A stretch of 52,305 nucleotides of DNA from Acanthaster planci (taxonomy: Eukaryota > Echinodermata > Asteroidea > Valvatida > Acanthasteridae). The number at the start of each line of letters is the position of its first letter. Within the stretch, counting starts at the first letter, position 1. The DNA lies in contig NW_019091424.1 of assembly GCF_001949145.1 (NCBI RefSeq), forward strand, positions 136,445 through 188,749, given 5' to 3'. Of this stretch, positions 1 through 13,600 are shown piece after piece. Position numbers and translations under genes: made by a program. The notes under the pieces were generated by a model. The model ran no database searches, was not told the DNA's origin, and was given only the letters and a program-made list of their open reading frames with translations.

Positions 1-87
1 AAATTGGAATGACCTTTTTTCGAGAAATGTTCAGGTAAATGCCATTTTGAGTTAAATCTATACCCCTCTCTCTGTTAACGATTACAG

Positions 88-3000
88 ATTTCTTATCTAC
101 AGTGTCGACTGCTTCTTCTTACACTACCTTGACGATGGAAACAACATCGGAAGGTAAAGTTTCTGAAACTAAGCGTTGATAAAATTGTACCTGAAATAAA
201 CGTGAGGAATTTCTTGAGATTTCAAAATTTGTTGTCTTGATCGATACTACCTTCCTAAATACAATGGTAGTCTACAGTAATTCTATTTTGTCTCTTGATA
301 ACAGACTTAACATCCCAAGCAACAAGTGCCGTTACCGAAACTCCAATCTCGCCCGCTACTTCGTCTGTAGAAGCAACAACTCTGGGTAGGCCTAACATAA
401 TAAAAGTGATTTTTGGCTGGGTTTTTTGTTTTGTTTGGCGACTTTCCCGATATTCAGCTGAATGCAATTATGTAATCCTATTTCTCCGTTAATAATCACA
501 GATTTCCAATCTACAGTGTCGACTGCCCCTTCGGAAACCACAGCCTCGTCCACTACCTTGACGATGGAAACAACATCGGAAGGTGAAATTCTGAAAGCAC
601 GATGCTAGTTTTCATAAGTAGAGTATGCCTAAATGTAATAAACATTGGCTATTGTATTTTCTCTTTTAATGACAGACTTGACATCTACTGTAACAACTGG
701 TATTTCTGAAACTCCAATCTCGTCCGCTACTGCACCTGTAGACACAACAACTGAAGGTAATATGCCATGGCATTTCAACTGCATTGGGCTTTTTTTCATA
801 TCATGTCATTATTTCGACTTAAAACCTCTTTCTCTGGTAAAATGGCAGATTTCCAATTTACCGTGTCAACTACTCCTTTGGAAACAACAGTCTCATCCAC
901 TACCTTGACGGTGGAAACAACATTAGGAGGTAATATTCTCAAGCCAGCATTTGATCGAGGTTTTCACAAAGAAGATTTGTTGTGGTCAACACTTTACGCG
1001 CTTTAAAAAATTGAATGACGTCCAGTATAACCTGAAGTATTTTATCATCTCTGTTGATGACAGATTTGACATCTGCCGTAACGACTGGCGTTTCTGAAAC
1101 CCCAGCCTCGTCTCTCACACCAACTGTTGACACAACAAGTGAAGGTAATGTGAAAATTAAATGATATCGAGCGGTTTGGTTTTGTTTGGTGAGATACATC
1201 AACTAGATATCATCATCTTCATTGAATCGTATCAATGTTTTGTTGACAATACATTTTCAATCCACAGTGTTGACTACCGAAGTGGAAACCACAACCTCAT
1301 CCGCCAGTTTGACTGTGGAGACAACATCTGAAGGTAATTCTCTTAAACTATGCGTTAATCAAACTTTACTTGAAAAAAGTTAATTTAATTGCATGGAATT
1401 GTGTAATTTTGCCGAGTATCTCTAGACACTGAGCTAAATAATATTATTTTCGAGTTAAATATACCCCTTTTCTCCAATAAAATTGTAAAATTCCAATCTA
1501 CAGTGTCGACTGTCCCTTCAGGAACAACAGTCTTATCTACTACCTTGACGATGGAAACAACGTCAGAAGGTAATATTCTCAAGTCAGCATTTGATCAAAA
1601 TTTTCACTGAGAAGTTTGGCTAAGATCAAATCTTTTCTCCCTTTTTAATCGAATGACCTATTTAATATCGTTTATTGACAGCCCTGACATCTGCCACAAC
1701 AAGCGGCATTTCGGAAACTCCAACCTTGTCTGGTACTCCACCTGTAGATACAACGAGTGAAGGTATAATGGAATGAAAGTTAAATTGCGATGGGTTTCTT
1801 TGGTGTTTTTCTTTTGGTGATTGATATCGAACTAAATGCCACTGTACTCCTCTGTCCGTTAGTAATTACAAATCTCCAACCTACAGCCTCGACTGCCCCT
1901 TTGGAGACCACAGTCTCGTCCACTACCCTGACGATGGAAACAACATCTGCAGGTAATGTTCTCAAGCGTCGATTAACTTTACTTGGAACAAAATTGACAA
2001 ATTTCCTTAGACTTCAAAATTCATTGTCTTGATCACTGCTTCCTTGCTATAATAAATATAGTCCACGGTAAAATTCTTTTTTTGTTGATGACAGACTTGA
2101 CATCTGCCGCAACAACTGGCATTTCTGAAACTCCAATCTCATCCGCTACTACACCTCTAGAAACAACAACTGAAGGTAACATTTGGAAGGAAAATGCGGT
2201 TTGGTCTGTTAATAAGTTTTCAAAATTTCATTGTAGTTGTTTGAGGTGCATTATTTGGAGTGCACAATCGTTTTTCCCTTAATGGTATACAGATTTGAAA
2301 TCTAAATCTCTGGAAACCACAGCCTCATCGACTACCTTGATAGTGGAAACACCATCAGAAGGTGAACTTCTCAGTTTCTCAGAAATTGGTATCCTAGTGT
2401 TCCTTATGATTGTGAAATGTGCCTAAAATATTCTAATGTCCCGGTTCTCGACAGAGTCGACGTCTATGATGACAAGTGTCGTTTTTGAAACTCTTACCTC
2501 ATCTGCTACTCCAACCGTTGAAACAACAACCAAAGGTAGGCCTATCACTTGAAAAGAAATGGTTGGTTTGGTCTTTTAATCGGTTTTCAAGATTATTAAT
2601 ATTTTAGCATAATAGTATTATTTGGATATAACCATTTTGGTTTTTCCCTTGTGGCATGCAGATTCGGAATCTACGGTATCCACTTCCCCTTCGAAAACCA
2701 CAGCCTCATCCACTTCCTTGATTGTGGAAACAACATCAAAAGGTAAAATTCTGAAGCCATTGTGTTGATCAAACCTGTCTCTCAGAAGTAAGTGCATGAA
2801 TGTGCCTGAACGTAATGAATTATTGCTTTCTCAGTAGAAATTACTTCTGGTAATGACAGCTGGATTCCTCAAAAGGACCCTAGATACTGGAGCTCGCAAT
2901 CCTGAAGAAAAATGTAGAGAGGAGACAGTAAGAAGCAGTTACAGTTTTAGAGGTGGGAGGAAAACCCCAGAGGAATATTCTGGGTAAAGCCCACGGAATC

Positions 3001-4652
3001 AGGTAAGGACTGAGAATCAAATTAGCATCTGGACCGAGCCGGTATTTGAACCTGGGCTTCAGAGGATTAAAGTATTCTACTGTTTCTGTTGATGACAGAC
3101 GTGACATATGCCACAACAACTGGCGTTTCCAAAACTCCAATCTCGTCTGGTACTCCACCTGCAGAAGCAACAACTCAGGGTAGGCCTAATATCACGAAAG
3201 TATTGTTTGGCCTTTAGGTTTTGCTTAGCGACTTTCCACACATTCAGCTAAATTTGAATATCTATTCCTCTTTCTCCGTTAATTGCAGATTTCCAATCTA
3301 CTGCATCAACTGCCCCCTCGGAAACCACATCCTCATCCACTACCTTGACGATGGAAACAACATCTGAAGGTGAACTTCTGAAGCCATGATGTAGATCAGA
3401 GTTAATATCCTAAGAAAAACAGTGGGCAGAAATATAATGATCGGTGGTTAAATATTCTACTCTCTCTGTTGATTACAGACTTGACATCTACCGTGACAAA
3501 TGTCGTTTCTGAAACTCCAATCTTTTCCGCTCCTTCAACTGTAGAAACAACAACTAAGGGTAATTTAAATGTTATTATCATTAAGTATACTATACCTCTA
3601 AACTGGCAAATTTCCAAATTAATGCCCTTTTGAAACAACAGTCTCGTTTACTACCTTGACAATGGAAACAACATCAGAAGGTAATACTCTCAAGCCAGCA
3701 TTTGGTAAAACTTTTCACAATGAAGTTTTAGCGTAATCAAAAATTTTACACTTATCAAATGAATGACGTCATATGTATACAATATTATTTATTGACAGCC
3801 CTGACATCTACCGTAACAAGCGGAGTCCCGGAAACTCCAACTTTGTCTGCTACTCCTCCTGTACAAAAAACAACTGAAAGTAATATCTCAAACATGAGCT
3901 TTTGTCCTATAATTTGTTTCCCGAAATATGAATGCATTTGCTGAATGACATTACTTTGAGTAAACCATGCCTCGTCTTTCCGTTGATGTTATTTATACAG
4001 ATTTCCAATCTACAGCGTCGACTGCCCCTTTGGAAACTACAGCCTCATCCAGAACCTTGACGGTGGAAACAACATCTGAAGGTAAACTTTTAAAGCCATT
4101 TTGTCCATAGACATTCTTTCTTGGAAGTTGGTATAGGAATGAATGCAACCTATAGGCCCTAATGAATAACGGCTAAATTCGATTTTCTCTGTTGGTGACA
4201 AATGTGACATCTACCGCAACAACTGGCCTTTCTAAAACTCTAATCTTAAGTGCTACTTCACCTGCAGAAGCAATTACTCAAGTTGATACCACAATATTGT
4301 TTATCAAATTTTTGTATTGCCATTTTCTGAAGAGATCTGCAGATTTAGCTGAATATGAATATCCCAAGTAAACTATCCAAGCTCCGTTGCACAACCTACA
4401 GAGGCTTTCGAAACGTACACCACTAAAGGCAAAGTTTGTATCAGTCTCTGTCGTTTAAGTTTAAGATGTATCTTAAAGCAGAGAGTAGTTTCGATCTCAA
4501 GAGAATTTCTGTTCAAGATAGGAAAGAAAATGTAAAATTCTATTATGAATCTTTGATGTTTACTTTAATACCAGACATCAAGTCAACGGCATCGACTCAG
4601 CGTGCAGGAACTACGCCTTCATTACACACATCACCAGTACCAACAACTACAG
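88..4652 (+). CDS. Gene 1 Thr/Ser-rich repeat exons (mucin-like stalk)
   Basis: Twenty short exons, all phase 1-1, lie at 88-153, 305-385, 502-582, 676-756, 849-929, 1064-1144, 1268-1333, 1504-1569, 1682-1762, 1887-1952, 2095-2175, 2293-2361, 2455-2535, 2662-2742, 3099-3179, 3289-3369, 3479-3559, 3799-3879, 4001-4081 and 4575-4652. Most are 81 nt (27 codons). Two types alternate. Type A starts DLTS and carries ETPISSAT and a VETTT-like end. Type B starts [10 protein letters not shown] and ends [10 protein letters not shown]. Together they encode about 515 residues very rich in Thr, Ser, Glu and Pro with no Cys, suited to dense O-glycosylation as an extended stalk. A full A+B period is about 400 bp including introns. 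Because every exon is phase-symmetric, loss or gain of one keeps the frame. The last exon (4575-4652) is more divergent. The array continues beyond the left edge. Confidence 0.88.
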
Positions 4653-7600
4653 GTATCGTCGTGTGTAAAACATTTGCATCTAATATCCGGTTCGTAAGTG
4701 TGACGTCACTTCAGTTTAAACCACGCCCACTGCACATGCACTGCACACAGAGTTGCATGCATTGATCGCCGTTTACATGGAACCTTGGAACCGGAGGTTA
4801 ACGCACAACATCAGCGATCGTCCAATGGGAGCCTGCAAATCGTGGCGCGTCCGCCTTTGTCACGAAGTCACTTACAAACCGGATATTATTGCACATAGCC
4901 TTCATTATTTCATTGAAGGTTTTTGTTCGGCAAATAATTCTGTTTTTAACATTAAGAAAAAGGAGGAAGATTAATGCAGTATGTCCATTTCAATTCAAAA
5001 CAATGCAACGCCTCGAAAACAGTTTGTTTGCAGTTTGTTTCCTCTGCTCACGCGCGCACAAGTTCGCTAAGGACTTGTCCTCCGAACACTAGTGGCCGGT
5101 TCTTTGCCAGTAGAAGCAAGGAATCAAAGTTATTATACAAAACGAAAAGAAATCTTTGTGTTAGTTGTGGAGGTGTAATCCTAAAGCGTACTGGGATAGA
5201 AAATATGGGGGAAAACTGAGTCTTTCGGCGTTTTTTTGAAATGCCATTTGACTTCATTGTAATCTTATTTGCCAGAAATGTAAAAACCTCTAGCTCTTTA
5301 GAATTTTGCACAATCAAGGCTCTGCATAACGACCTCCGTTTCACGTTTTTGCGCAGTATCGAGTAAAATTCAAGTCGAAGTTGAATGGTCAGCCGGTTGG
5401 AATTTGTCATCACATTTCATCATCTGACCATCATCCTTTGAAAAGAAATCTTTACATCACCTGTTGTTTGATCATTAGGGACTACTACGGAAGCCAAGCC
5501 TACCTGTGCTCCGGGAGAATTCGACTGTGGCCAATTAGTGTGTATCAGCGGTTTGTTTCAATGTGATGGCAACAGGGACTGCGAAGATGGAAGTGATGAA
5601 GACAATTGTGGTAATTAGGCATTTTAAGGTCAACTAAAGGACTCCGTAAAAATCAAATGCAAGCCAGAATTATCTTCCGTTTTTTATTTTAATGTACAAC
5701 AACATTCGTTGCTATTCCGTTAAACAGTCACTTGCAGCACTAATTAATACCATTTAATATCAGAATTATTGGACGATATTTTGAGCAGATTTTTTAAAAT
5801 CTAAATCAATCTGCAAGGGTAACCATATAAGGTGGTTCATATCAACGCCAATACAATACACCTCCTCCAGCAATAGTTTGTCAGAATTACTCTCCAAACC
5901 CCACATACCAGTTGAAGAAAAGGCATGCTGGAATACTGAGCAAAGAGATTCAGGAGCCTTTGCTGAAAAATCACGCGCAGTTGAATTGTGAACCGCTCAA
6001 TGCCAAGATTCACTTACCTTTTTTCTGGGTAAGGGAACACTTGTGTCCTTCACACATGAAACCATGGTGCACTGGATCGTCTCCAAAATTTTTGTATTGC
6101 GTATGGCCATAAATAGGCTCAAGGGGTGCCTCTTTTCCTCTAAATGTTCAGTCTAGTTCAAATTTCACTTTTCAGTTGGCTGTCGTAATTACTGTTTCCA
6201 AGAAGAGCCCAGAGGAGATTGTTATTGTGATGCTAGTTGCGAGAAATTTGGAGATTGTTGCGAAGATTACTACGAGTATTGCACGCTACCAGCTTACACC
6301 ACTAAATCCCCCGGTGAGAGCTAAGATGCATGTAGTATTTATTGAGTTATCCATCAATGCATTATCTGAGAAATTCAGCACTTTCGTAAAAGCAAAACCT
6401 TGAAATGACATGAATATTTCCCAAGTTGTTCAAGAAAATGATTGAATGAATATTTTGTCATATAAAGTTAATAATAATATTAATTCTGCTGCTACACAAA
6501 ATGTTTGAGTCTGTTTAAAAACCTTGAAAACGAAGGTTTTAAAACGCAAAGAGAAAAACATTAGAAATGGGGAAGATCAACAGAGTCATGAAGCAGGTGG
6601 TCAAAAGTTTTCAATTTGTGTGCTCGACCAATTTCAACAATTTTCTTTGCTGTTTCTCTGGCCTGCATTTGGCTGAACTGTTTCAGTCACTTCGGCCATT
6701 ATTAACGTGTGCGTGTTAATAAGGTAACCAGGCAATGTGGTTAGAGTTATTGCTGATCTGATTTTCAGTTGGATTTCATTTTCGAAACACCCGTTTCAGG
6801 TGTTAATGAATGCGACCCGGAGAAACCTCTTCACGACTGTAACGAGAACGCCTTTTGCACCGACACTCCTGAAGGTTTTAATTGTACTTGTAACGAAGGA
6901 TACGAAGGGAATGGCAAATCATGCAATGGTGAGAATTGAATTTCATTAAGTACACAAGAGAAGGCGGGTTTATTGAGCCAGTGTGGTTTCCAACAGCACG
7001 TGCCAAAAATGCAATTCGTTTTAAGGTCATTCGGACGCATGTGCGAGGTGAAACCAATCAGTGCGGCTCTGCGTGGGCTGGCGCACGTGCTTTGTTCGCC
7101 AATGACCTTGCTTGTTTTGAAATACCAAAAAGGGCTTATTTTGACAAATTTATTTATTTGGATTATAAAATATCTCAAACATCAGTTCACAGATTTATCA
7201 TCTTAATGGCAAACATTTCAGACAGAAAATGCCAATACCTACAACTGCATTTTCTACTTTTACAAGTTACCTGTATATAGTATACAACAGACAGTCCTCA
7301 GTGTGTGTAAACGATAAGAACAACTTTTACGATATTTTTCATTCCTTTTGTTTTCCTCAATAAAAGATATCGAGCCCCCGAGGATAGATTGCCCAGCCAA
7401 CTTCACTGAATACACAGATTGCCGTAAGGAAAACTCGACAATCTCACTGCCCAATGTCAATTCAGCATCTGACAATTCAGGAGAGTACACCATTAGAGTT
7501 GATGTACAAGGCAAGGAGTACCAGGTTGGAGATACGGTCACTTTGGCTCTTGAGGGCTCACCCCATTTGCTACGTTACATAGCAACTGACGACTCGTCCA

Positions 7601-10600
7601 ATAGGAGAGCATGCGATTCTTTCGTCAACGTGACCTCAGTAAATGGTAAGAGAACTGTCTTTCAAGACTCCTGTCAATTTGGTTAGTCGGTGATATTCTT
7701 CGCTGTTGTTCAGGAGTTAAAAGATGTGAACTTTAGGCCCGGATCCGTGAGGTGGGTTACGGGGTCGAACCTCCTACTCTAAAATAAAAAGGAAGAAATA
7801 AAGAAAAAAAGGGGGAAAATAATAAAAAGTAATATCTGAAGTAATCGCGCCAATACCATTGTAAATAGTGGATGTCACATGATGTTTAATTTCGTTTCCA
7901 CTTGTCTTCAAAAAGATTAAGACATTTTAAAAATATCTCCGACCTGAACCCCCCCTGCAATATTGCTAGATGTGCCTCTGGACTTGGATTTCTCTGCTTA
8001 CAAAACATTTGGTTCTTAAGGAATGTGAGAAAAATGTTCATACCTACGAATCACAACATTTTGACCGTCTCTGTTCTTTTTCTATAAAGCACTAGAACAG
8101 ACAGGGTGGTTTTTTTCATGTTGCTATTTCTTTCGCAGATATTACCTATTCACTTCCACAAATAGCTCATTTGTTCACAAGAATTAATGCGAGCGAACGA
8201 ATGATTATTTCGTATGAATAAAACACGAACATATGAAAATGTCCATCTTGTCTCTTCCCGTGTCTTCACATTATTGGAGTCTTGTACCCTAGATGCCTTT
8301 TTAAGGAAACCGCTATTCTTTAAGACAATTAACAATTTGAGATAAAGTATTAGTGCCCAAAGGAAAACATTAAATAATAATAGATGAAGTATTCGCTCAC
8401 TATTTTTCTTTGCATAGATGGAAGCTCTTGTTTAACGACTGGGAGCCCACCCAACTGCATATGTTCATCTAATCAGGAAGGATCTTGCACCTGTTCCGCT
8501 GGATACTGCGGTCACGACTGCTCACGTAAGAAGCATTTTTTGTGGGGGTCTATGTCATATTGGTTCTTGAAAAGTGGGTAAAAAGTTTTAAAGGGCCCCT
8601 CAACCTTAAATGCCATTGAAGATTTCACACCCCTGTTAAAAATAGCCTTCGGAATATTTGCTTTTACTTGTCACTCTGACAGGTTGGCAGTTGCATGGGT
8701 CAGAAAGGATTTTAACACTCACGCCAATGAAGATTTCTGATGACCTGTTCGAATCTGTGAATTTTCACGGACCCTTTGATGAGGCAAAATGTGAAGATTT
8801 ATTCTATGAAGAAGCATAAAGCATGCGAATTTTGGCTTGAAAATGCATGTAGGAGTTTGTATACCTTGTACTAGCTTAGTAACATGCATATCTTCTTTTC
8901 ACCATAAACAGAGAATGACGTTGGTACTCTGTGCACCGGTCCCAAGGAACCGTATCCTAATTGTGAGGGCGTCAATAAATGTTCTCCAGGATTCACGGGT
9001 CCAACCTGCAAGGAACGTAAGTTTTATCCATGGCCAGTCAGTTGCCATGAAAGAAATTGCTAAAAGATGCACTGTTACTATTAGTTCGGTATTTTCCAAA
9101 ATATAAAGCCATAACATTTTGTTCATTAGTAATGGCGAGAAGACGACAACAGAATGATTGAAAGCCATAACCCTCTCTTTGTTTTGCTACCGTCAAATGC
9201 TGTGATTTTGATATTATACAGCAAAAACTACATATTAATTTTTGCTACATATAAAACAAAATAAGAAATGACCATCTGGAAACATAATGCAAATCATTCC
9301 TCTTCTATACTATGGCTAGTGATTTGAAATTACAGAGATATCAAGGATTTTATATAACCTTAATCATAATGACCTATCCAATTTCTAAGTGTAACGTCAG
9401 TTCAGTTTAAACCACGCCCACGGCACATGCACTGCACATAGAGTTACATGCACTGATTGCCGTTTACGTGGAACCATTGTAACCAGAAGTTAACGCACAA
9501 ATTCTGCGATCGTCCAATGAGAGCCTGCGAATCGTGGCACATCCGCCTTTGTGACAAAGTCACTTACGAACTGGATAGATGACTGATTTTGTTTGTTACC
9601 CTTCTTTTAACAGCAAGCTCTGAAATTAATTGCCCCGAAGTAGCCAACCAGTGTCTGAAATGGGGCGTGAATTCGGTGTCGATCCAATGGACGCAGGTTA
9701 AAGCTGTTGACTCGTCCGGAAATCCAATCTCTCCTGCCGACATCACTTGCCAAGATGTTAAAGGGGCAACCAGTGTCGAGCTCACTGGCGGAGAATTCAA
9801 GATTGGGGAGCATGAAGTCGTTTGTTCTTCGGATACTGGAGGCGTTGTTGTTCCAGTGTGCCTAATCTCCTTTACTGTTTCATGTAAGCAGGCCTTCTTT
9901 TAATTAAAGCTAAGAAATAATGAAAGGGTTTTGCTGCTCTTGAAAATAGAAGTTGTCGTTTTCCTTGTATCAAGCATCGGAAAAATAATAAATCGGCGGT
10001 GTACGAAAGAAGAAAGAAGGAAAGGAAGTGAAGGAAATGAAAATCGTTGCATCTGGCTTAAATAATTCTCACAGAAAAGTCCGTCATACATAGTCTTAGG
10101 GTCGATTGTCCTACAAACATTTATCCACAACATAAGCTCTTCTTTCGGGTGCATAGCATCAGTGGGTAGGTCCTCATCCCATGACCATTATATCTGATAA
10201 TCCTTGTGCTAGCGAGATGTTTTTGCCCTAAGAATATTTTTCATCATTTGGGTACATCACGTAGAATTAATAAACATCCCTTTATTATCTACCGTCCTAA
10301 ACAGTCAAGATCGTTGTATTTCTTCTTTCGATTCTTTTTTCTGCGTCTATTACCTTGATTTGTGTGTTTCTTTTATAGCAAACCCGACATTTAAAGTACC
10401 AGAAATAGGCGATCAGTGCACAGATCTGGGAAAGTCGACTTCAAACGTTACTTGGGACATTGTTCCAGCCGCAGACGAGGAAGATGTGACGATCATCTGT
10501 ACAGGCTCTGAAGGGAGTACAGACGTAGGTCCAACAGGAGGTGTTTTCAAAGTCGGAGCCCACACAGTGACCTGCACGGCGACTAATTCGGGTGGCTGCA

Positions 10601-13600
10601 TCAAATCAAAGATATTTGGGTTTAGTGTCTTAGGTAAGAGTTATTGTTGCCAAAATACACTTGGACTCTTACAGATAGATGAATGTTACCAGTGTCTTAG
10701 GTAAGAGTTGCTATTGCCAAAATACACTTGGACTCTTAGGGATAGATGAAAGTTAGCAGGGTTTATTTTTTACATATGACTATCCTTGCAGATCACTCTA
10801 AAGTTTCAGAGGTTCAGACAAAAACACGACTTTCGGATTTCGTGCCTTTCAGCATTTCAAGCTTGCGCAGTAGCCTACTAATTTCATGTATATTTCCAAA
10901 GAAAATGTTTACGTGAGCTAGGTATAATTCGTTGGAGTAGCAGGCACTCCTTTGCTATAATTAGGATGTCTTTGGTAAATGTATAGCTATCAAGTCTGAT
11001 AAAATTAGGTAGGTTCTTTACAACAGATTTCTTTGTTTCATTTTACTTTCCAGAGGGTAACATCATCCCATTTGGGGTTGAGATGGGCGACTCTTTGCTA
11101 TCAGATGCTTTTCAAGAGGTAGATAATTTGAATTGGAAACTTCAGGAGAATATGGACATATAATGGATAATAAAAACCCTTCAAAATGAGTTCTCAAAAG
11201 TTTATTGTAAACGAACTTGTCTTTTTCGGTTTTAGTCTAAGTAGATGAAAGTTTTTAGTAAGTGCGTGAAAATATCATCTTGATGCTCCATTTGACTAGA
11301 ATGATCAGAATGACTCGAGGTCAAGTGACGGGATTATATAGTTAAGTATTTTCGTTCACAGAGCCATTTTACTGTTGTTGGCTGTGATTGGCTGAACTTG
11401 ACTCTCCTTTCATCATAGGGTTAATCCAGCTTGGAATTAGTAATAAGAAAGAAAAGAGTTTTGATAGGAACTATATCTAATCTCACTCCTTTTATCTGTA
11501 GGCTTCTTTCAAACAAAGCAATTTTGTTTTGCCCTTCTTTTAACACGCAGAATCAACAGACCTCGAAGGATTTGATATCTCCAACTATTTTCCCGCCGAA
11601 TTTCTTTCCTTTCTGTGACGAGCTGTATGAGTCGCTCTATGTAAGGGAATGCTACAATATTACTTCTAGCATAATAGCTTGAAAGCTCAAATAAGATTAC
11701 ATTCGATATGTACATTCGATATCTTTTGTTTAATATCATTTAATCAGAACTGTTGTTTTCCAACCGTTACAACACATGAAACTCAAGTAACACTTGCCAA
11801 ATTGCTGGCTGGCAACGATTTCCTCTTTCATAGTAAATGACGTTCACGTTATTCCGTATTTTTCATGATGCTGCTTAACATGAATTTTTATAAATTGAGT
11901 TATTTTTTATCTTTTACAGTTCACTGACAATGGTGTGATTGTTCTGTCGAATGATAAAAGCCTCGAGAAGTGGGCGTTTCCTAATATTCCAGGTTTGCAG
12001 TTCCCAAACGGACCACCGATGATCGCACCATTTTGGGCGGATGTTCAGGCTGAAACATTTTCCCCTGAAAGTAACGTTTTCTGGCAGGTATTGAAACGGT
12101 TGTTTTATTTCCATTTGTAGTTTTATTGTTCATTTTGCATTGCTCTTTCGGGTCCAACATTCAATTTTCAAGAAAGCATTACTGATTGATCTAAAAAGGC
12201 AAAACAAAGATAAAGCTCAAATTTAAATCAGGGTAATTTGAATTTGCCAAATACATCCAGTCAAATGAATTACGACGTTTTTCTTGCTTTTCGACCGGAC
12301 CAATTTTACCTCTCTTGACAAAGCCACATTTATGCAAACGCTGTTCAATACAGGTCTAAATAAAAGGTATTGGAAATCCCTGTACTCTGTCTCATGGTGA
12401 GTTCGCACAAAAATAGTTTGCGGGTCACTGGTACCTGAGCAAGTGTGAACCCTCCATTAAGCTAAAATGGACCCCAGGGTTGAGGTGTCAGATCCAGGAA
12501 CACTTATGCAGGACAGAAGATACGAGAGTGCTGTCCTGACTCAAAAACATCACCCGAAGAAGAAAGAATAACGAAGCTGCATTCATCTGGGATCCTTTCG
12601 TAAACAGAAATAAATAAGTGTGATTAATTTTGTAAATGGTTTCTCTCCCCGTAAAACAATTTTCAAGGTATATGACCAGTACGATCCCAACACCAACCAA
12701 TACATGTTGGATACCATCAAGGATATCGTGTCAAAGGTTGTGGATATACGGAACAACACGAACGCAGTCTATTGGGCGCTAGCCATCACGTGGAGTAATG
12801 TTCAACCAGTGTCCTCCAGTTATGCTTCTGTGAGTATATACTTTGTAACGTCTTCTAGAAGTAATACTTTGTGACTGAAACAAAAAGTACACCACTGAAC
12901 CCTAATTGTCAGTAACACATTTCTTTTCAAAATATTTCAAAGTAAAGATTCGTACATGGCCAATTGCTAGGCTTTTCTGGGTCGCTTAGCGGGCGCTGGT
13001 CGTTTTACTCAGGCCGGGATGGAATGAGTGACAGGTCTTGCTCACCCGGCAAGTGTAAGAAGTACACTAAAGGGATCGTTATTTACAGCAGTACGAGTGA
13101 TTCGCTGATTTTGCAGGGAACCAACACATTCCAAGTCTTGCTGCTGACCGATTCCATCCATAGCTACGTGGTATTCAACTACGGTCCTTGCAACATGAAC
13201 TGGGACACTGCCTTCTTACCCAACAAAAACGTCATCTTGGGTTACACCTGCGGGATGTCCAAAGAGAGTGTTTACCTGGATGTACCCAAAAATTCACTCT
13301 TCCGTCCTGGCAGCTTCGTTGGAAATTCAGGACAAAAAGGCCGCTGGGTGTTCCAACTTGACAACCATCTTGATGACTTTGTCAACCCGCGTCTTTCCTG
13401 CCGCAACTGGTACAGTCGTCAGGCACCCTACCCAATCTTCGATGTATATTATCCCTCGTTTGCTAACACGTGCCCTTGTAGTTTGATAATGGCTTGGTTT
13501 GACTGGCGCTTTTTATTGACCTGGCGTCAGTCTTATATCCCACCGGGAGAAGTCTCTGAATACTTTCAAGACCAATGTAAGTGTGTTCGTTTTTGATATT

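Noticed and set aside
2840-3090. Extra-long intron segment between two repeat exons of gene 1, with AG-rich blocks
   Set aside because: I looked for a missing type A or B exon and found none. It looks like an inserted non-coding fragment, but no borders could be set.
4436-4574. Open frame leading into the last Thr/Ser exon of gene 1
   Set aside because: The composition is unlike the repeats, and a good acceptor (TAATACCAG) sits at 4574 with the right phase. This stretch is intron.
5048-5413. 121-codon minus-strand open frame in the intron before the gene 1 LDLa exon
   Set aside because: There is no domain, splice support or paralogue in gene 2. It is probably chance or part of a repeat remnant.
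12964-13116. Open 51-codon upstream extension of the 460-nt NIDO exon of gene 1
   Set aside because: The extension is in frame but follows no family pattern. Gene 2 has an intron at the same point, with the same TTTTGCAG acceptor, and the exon lengths agree (460 nt) only without it.
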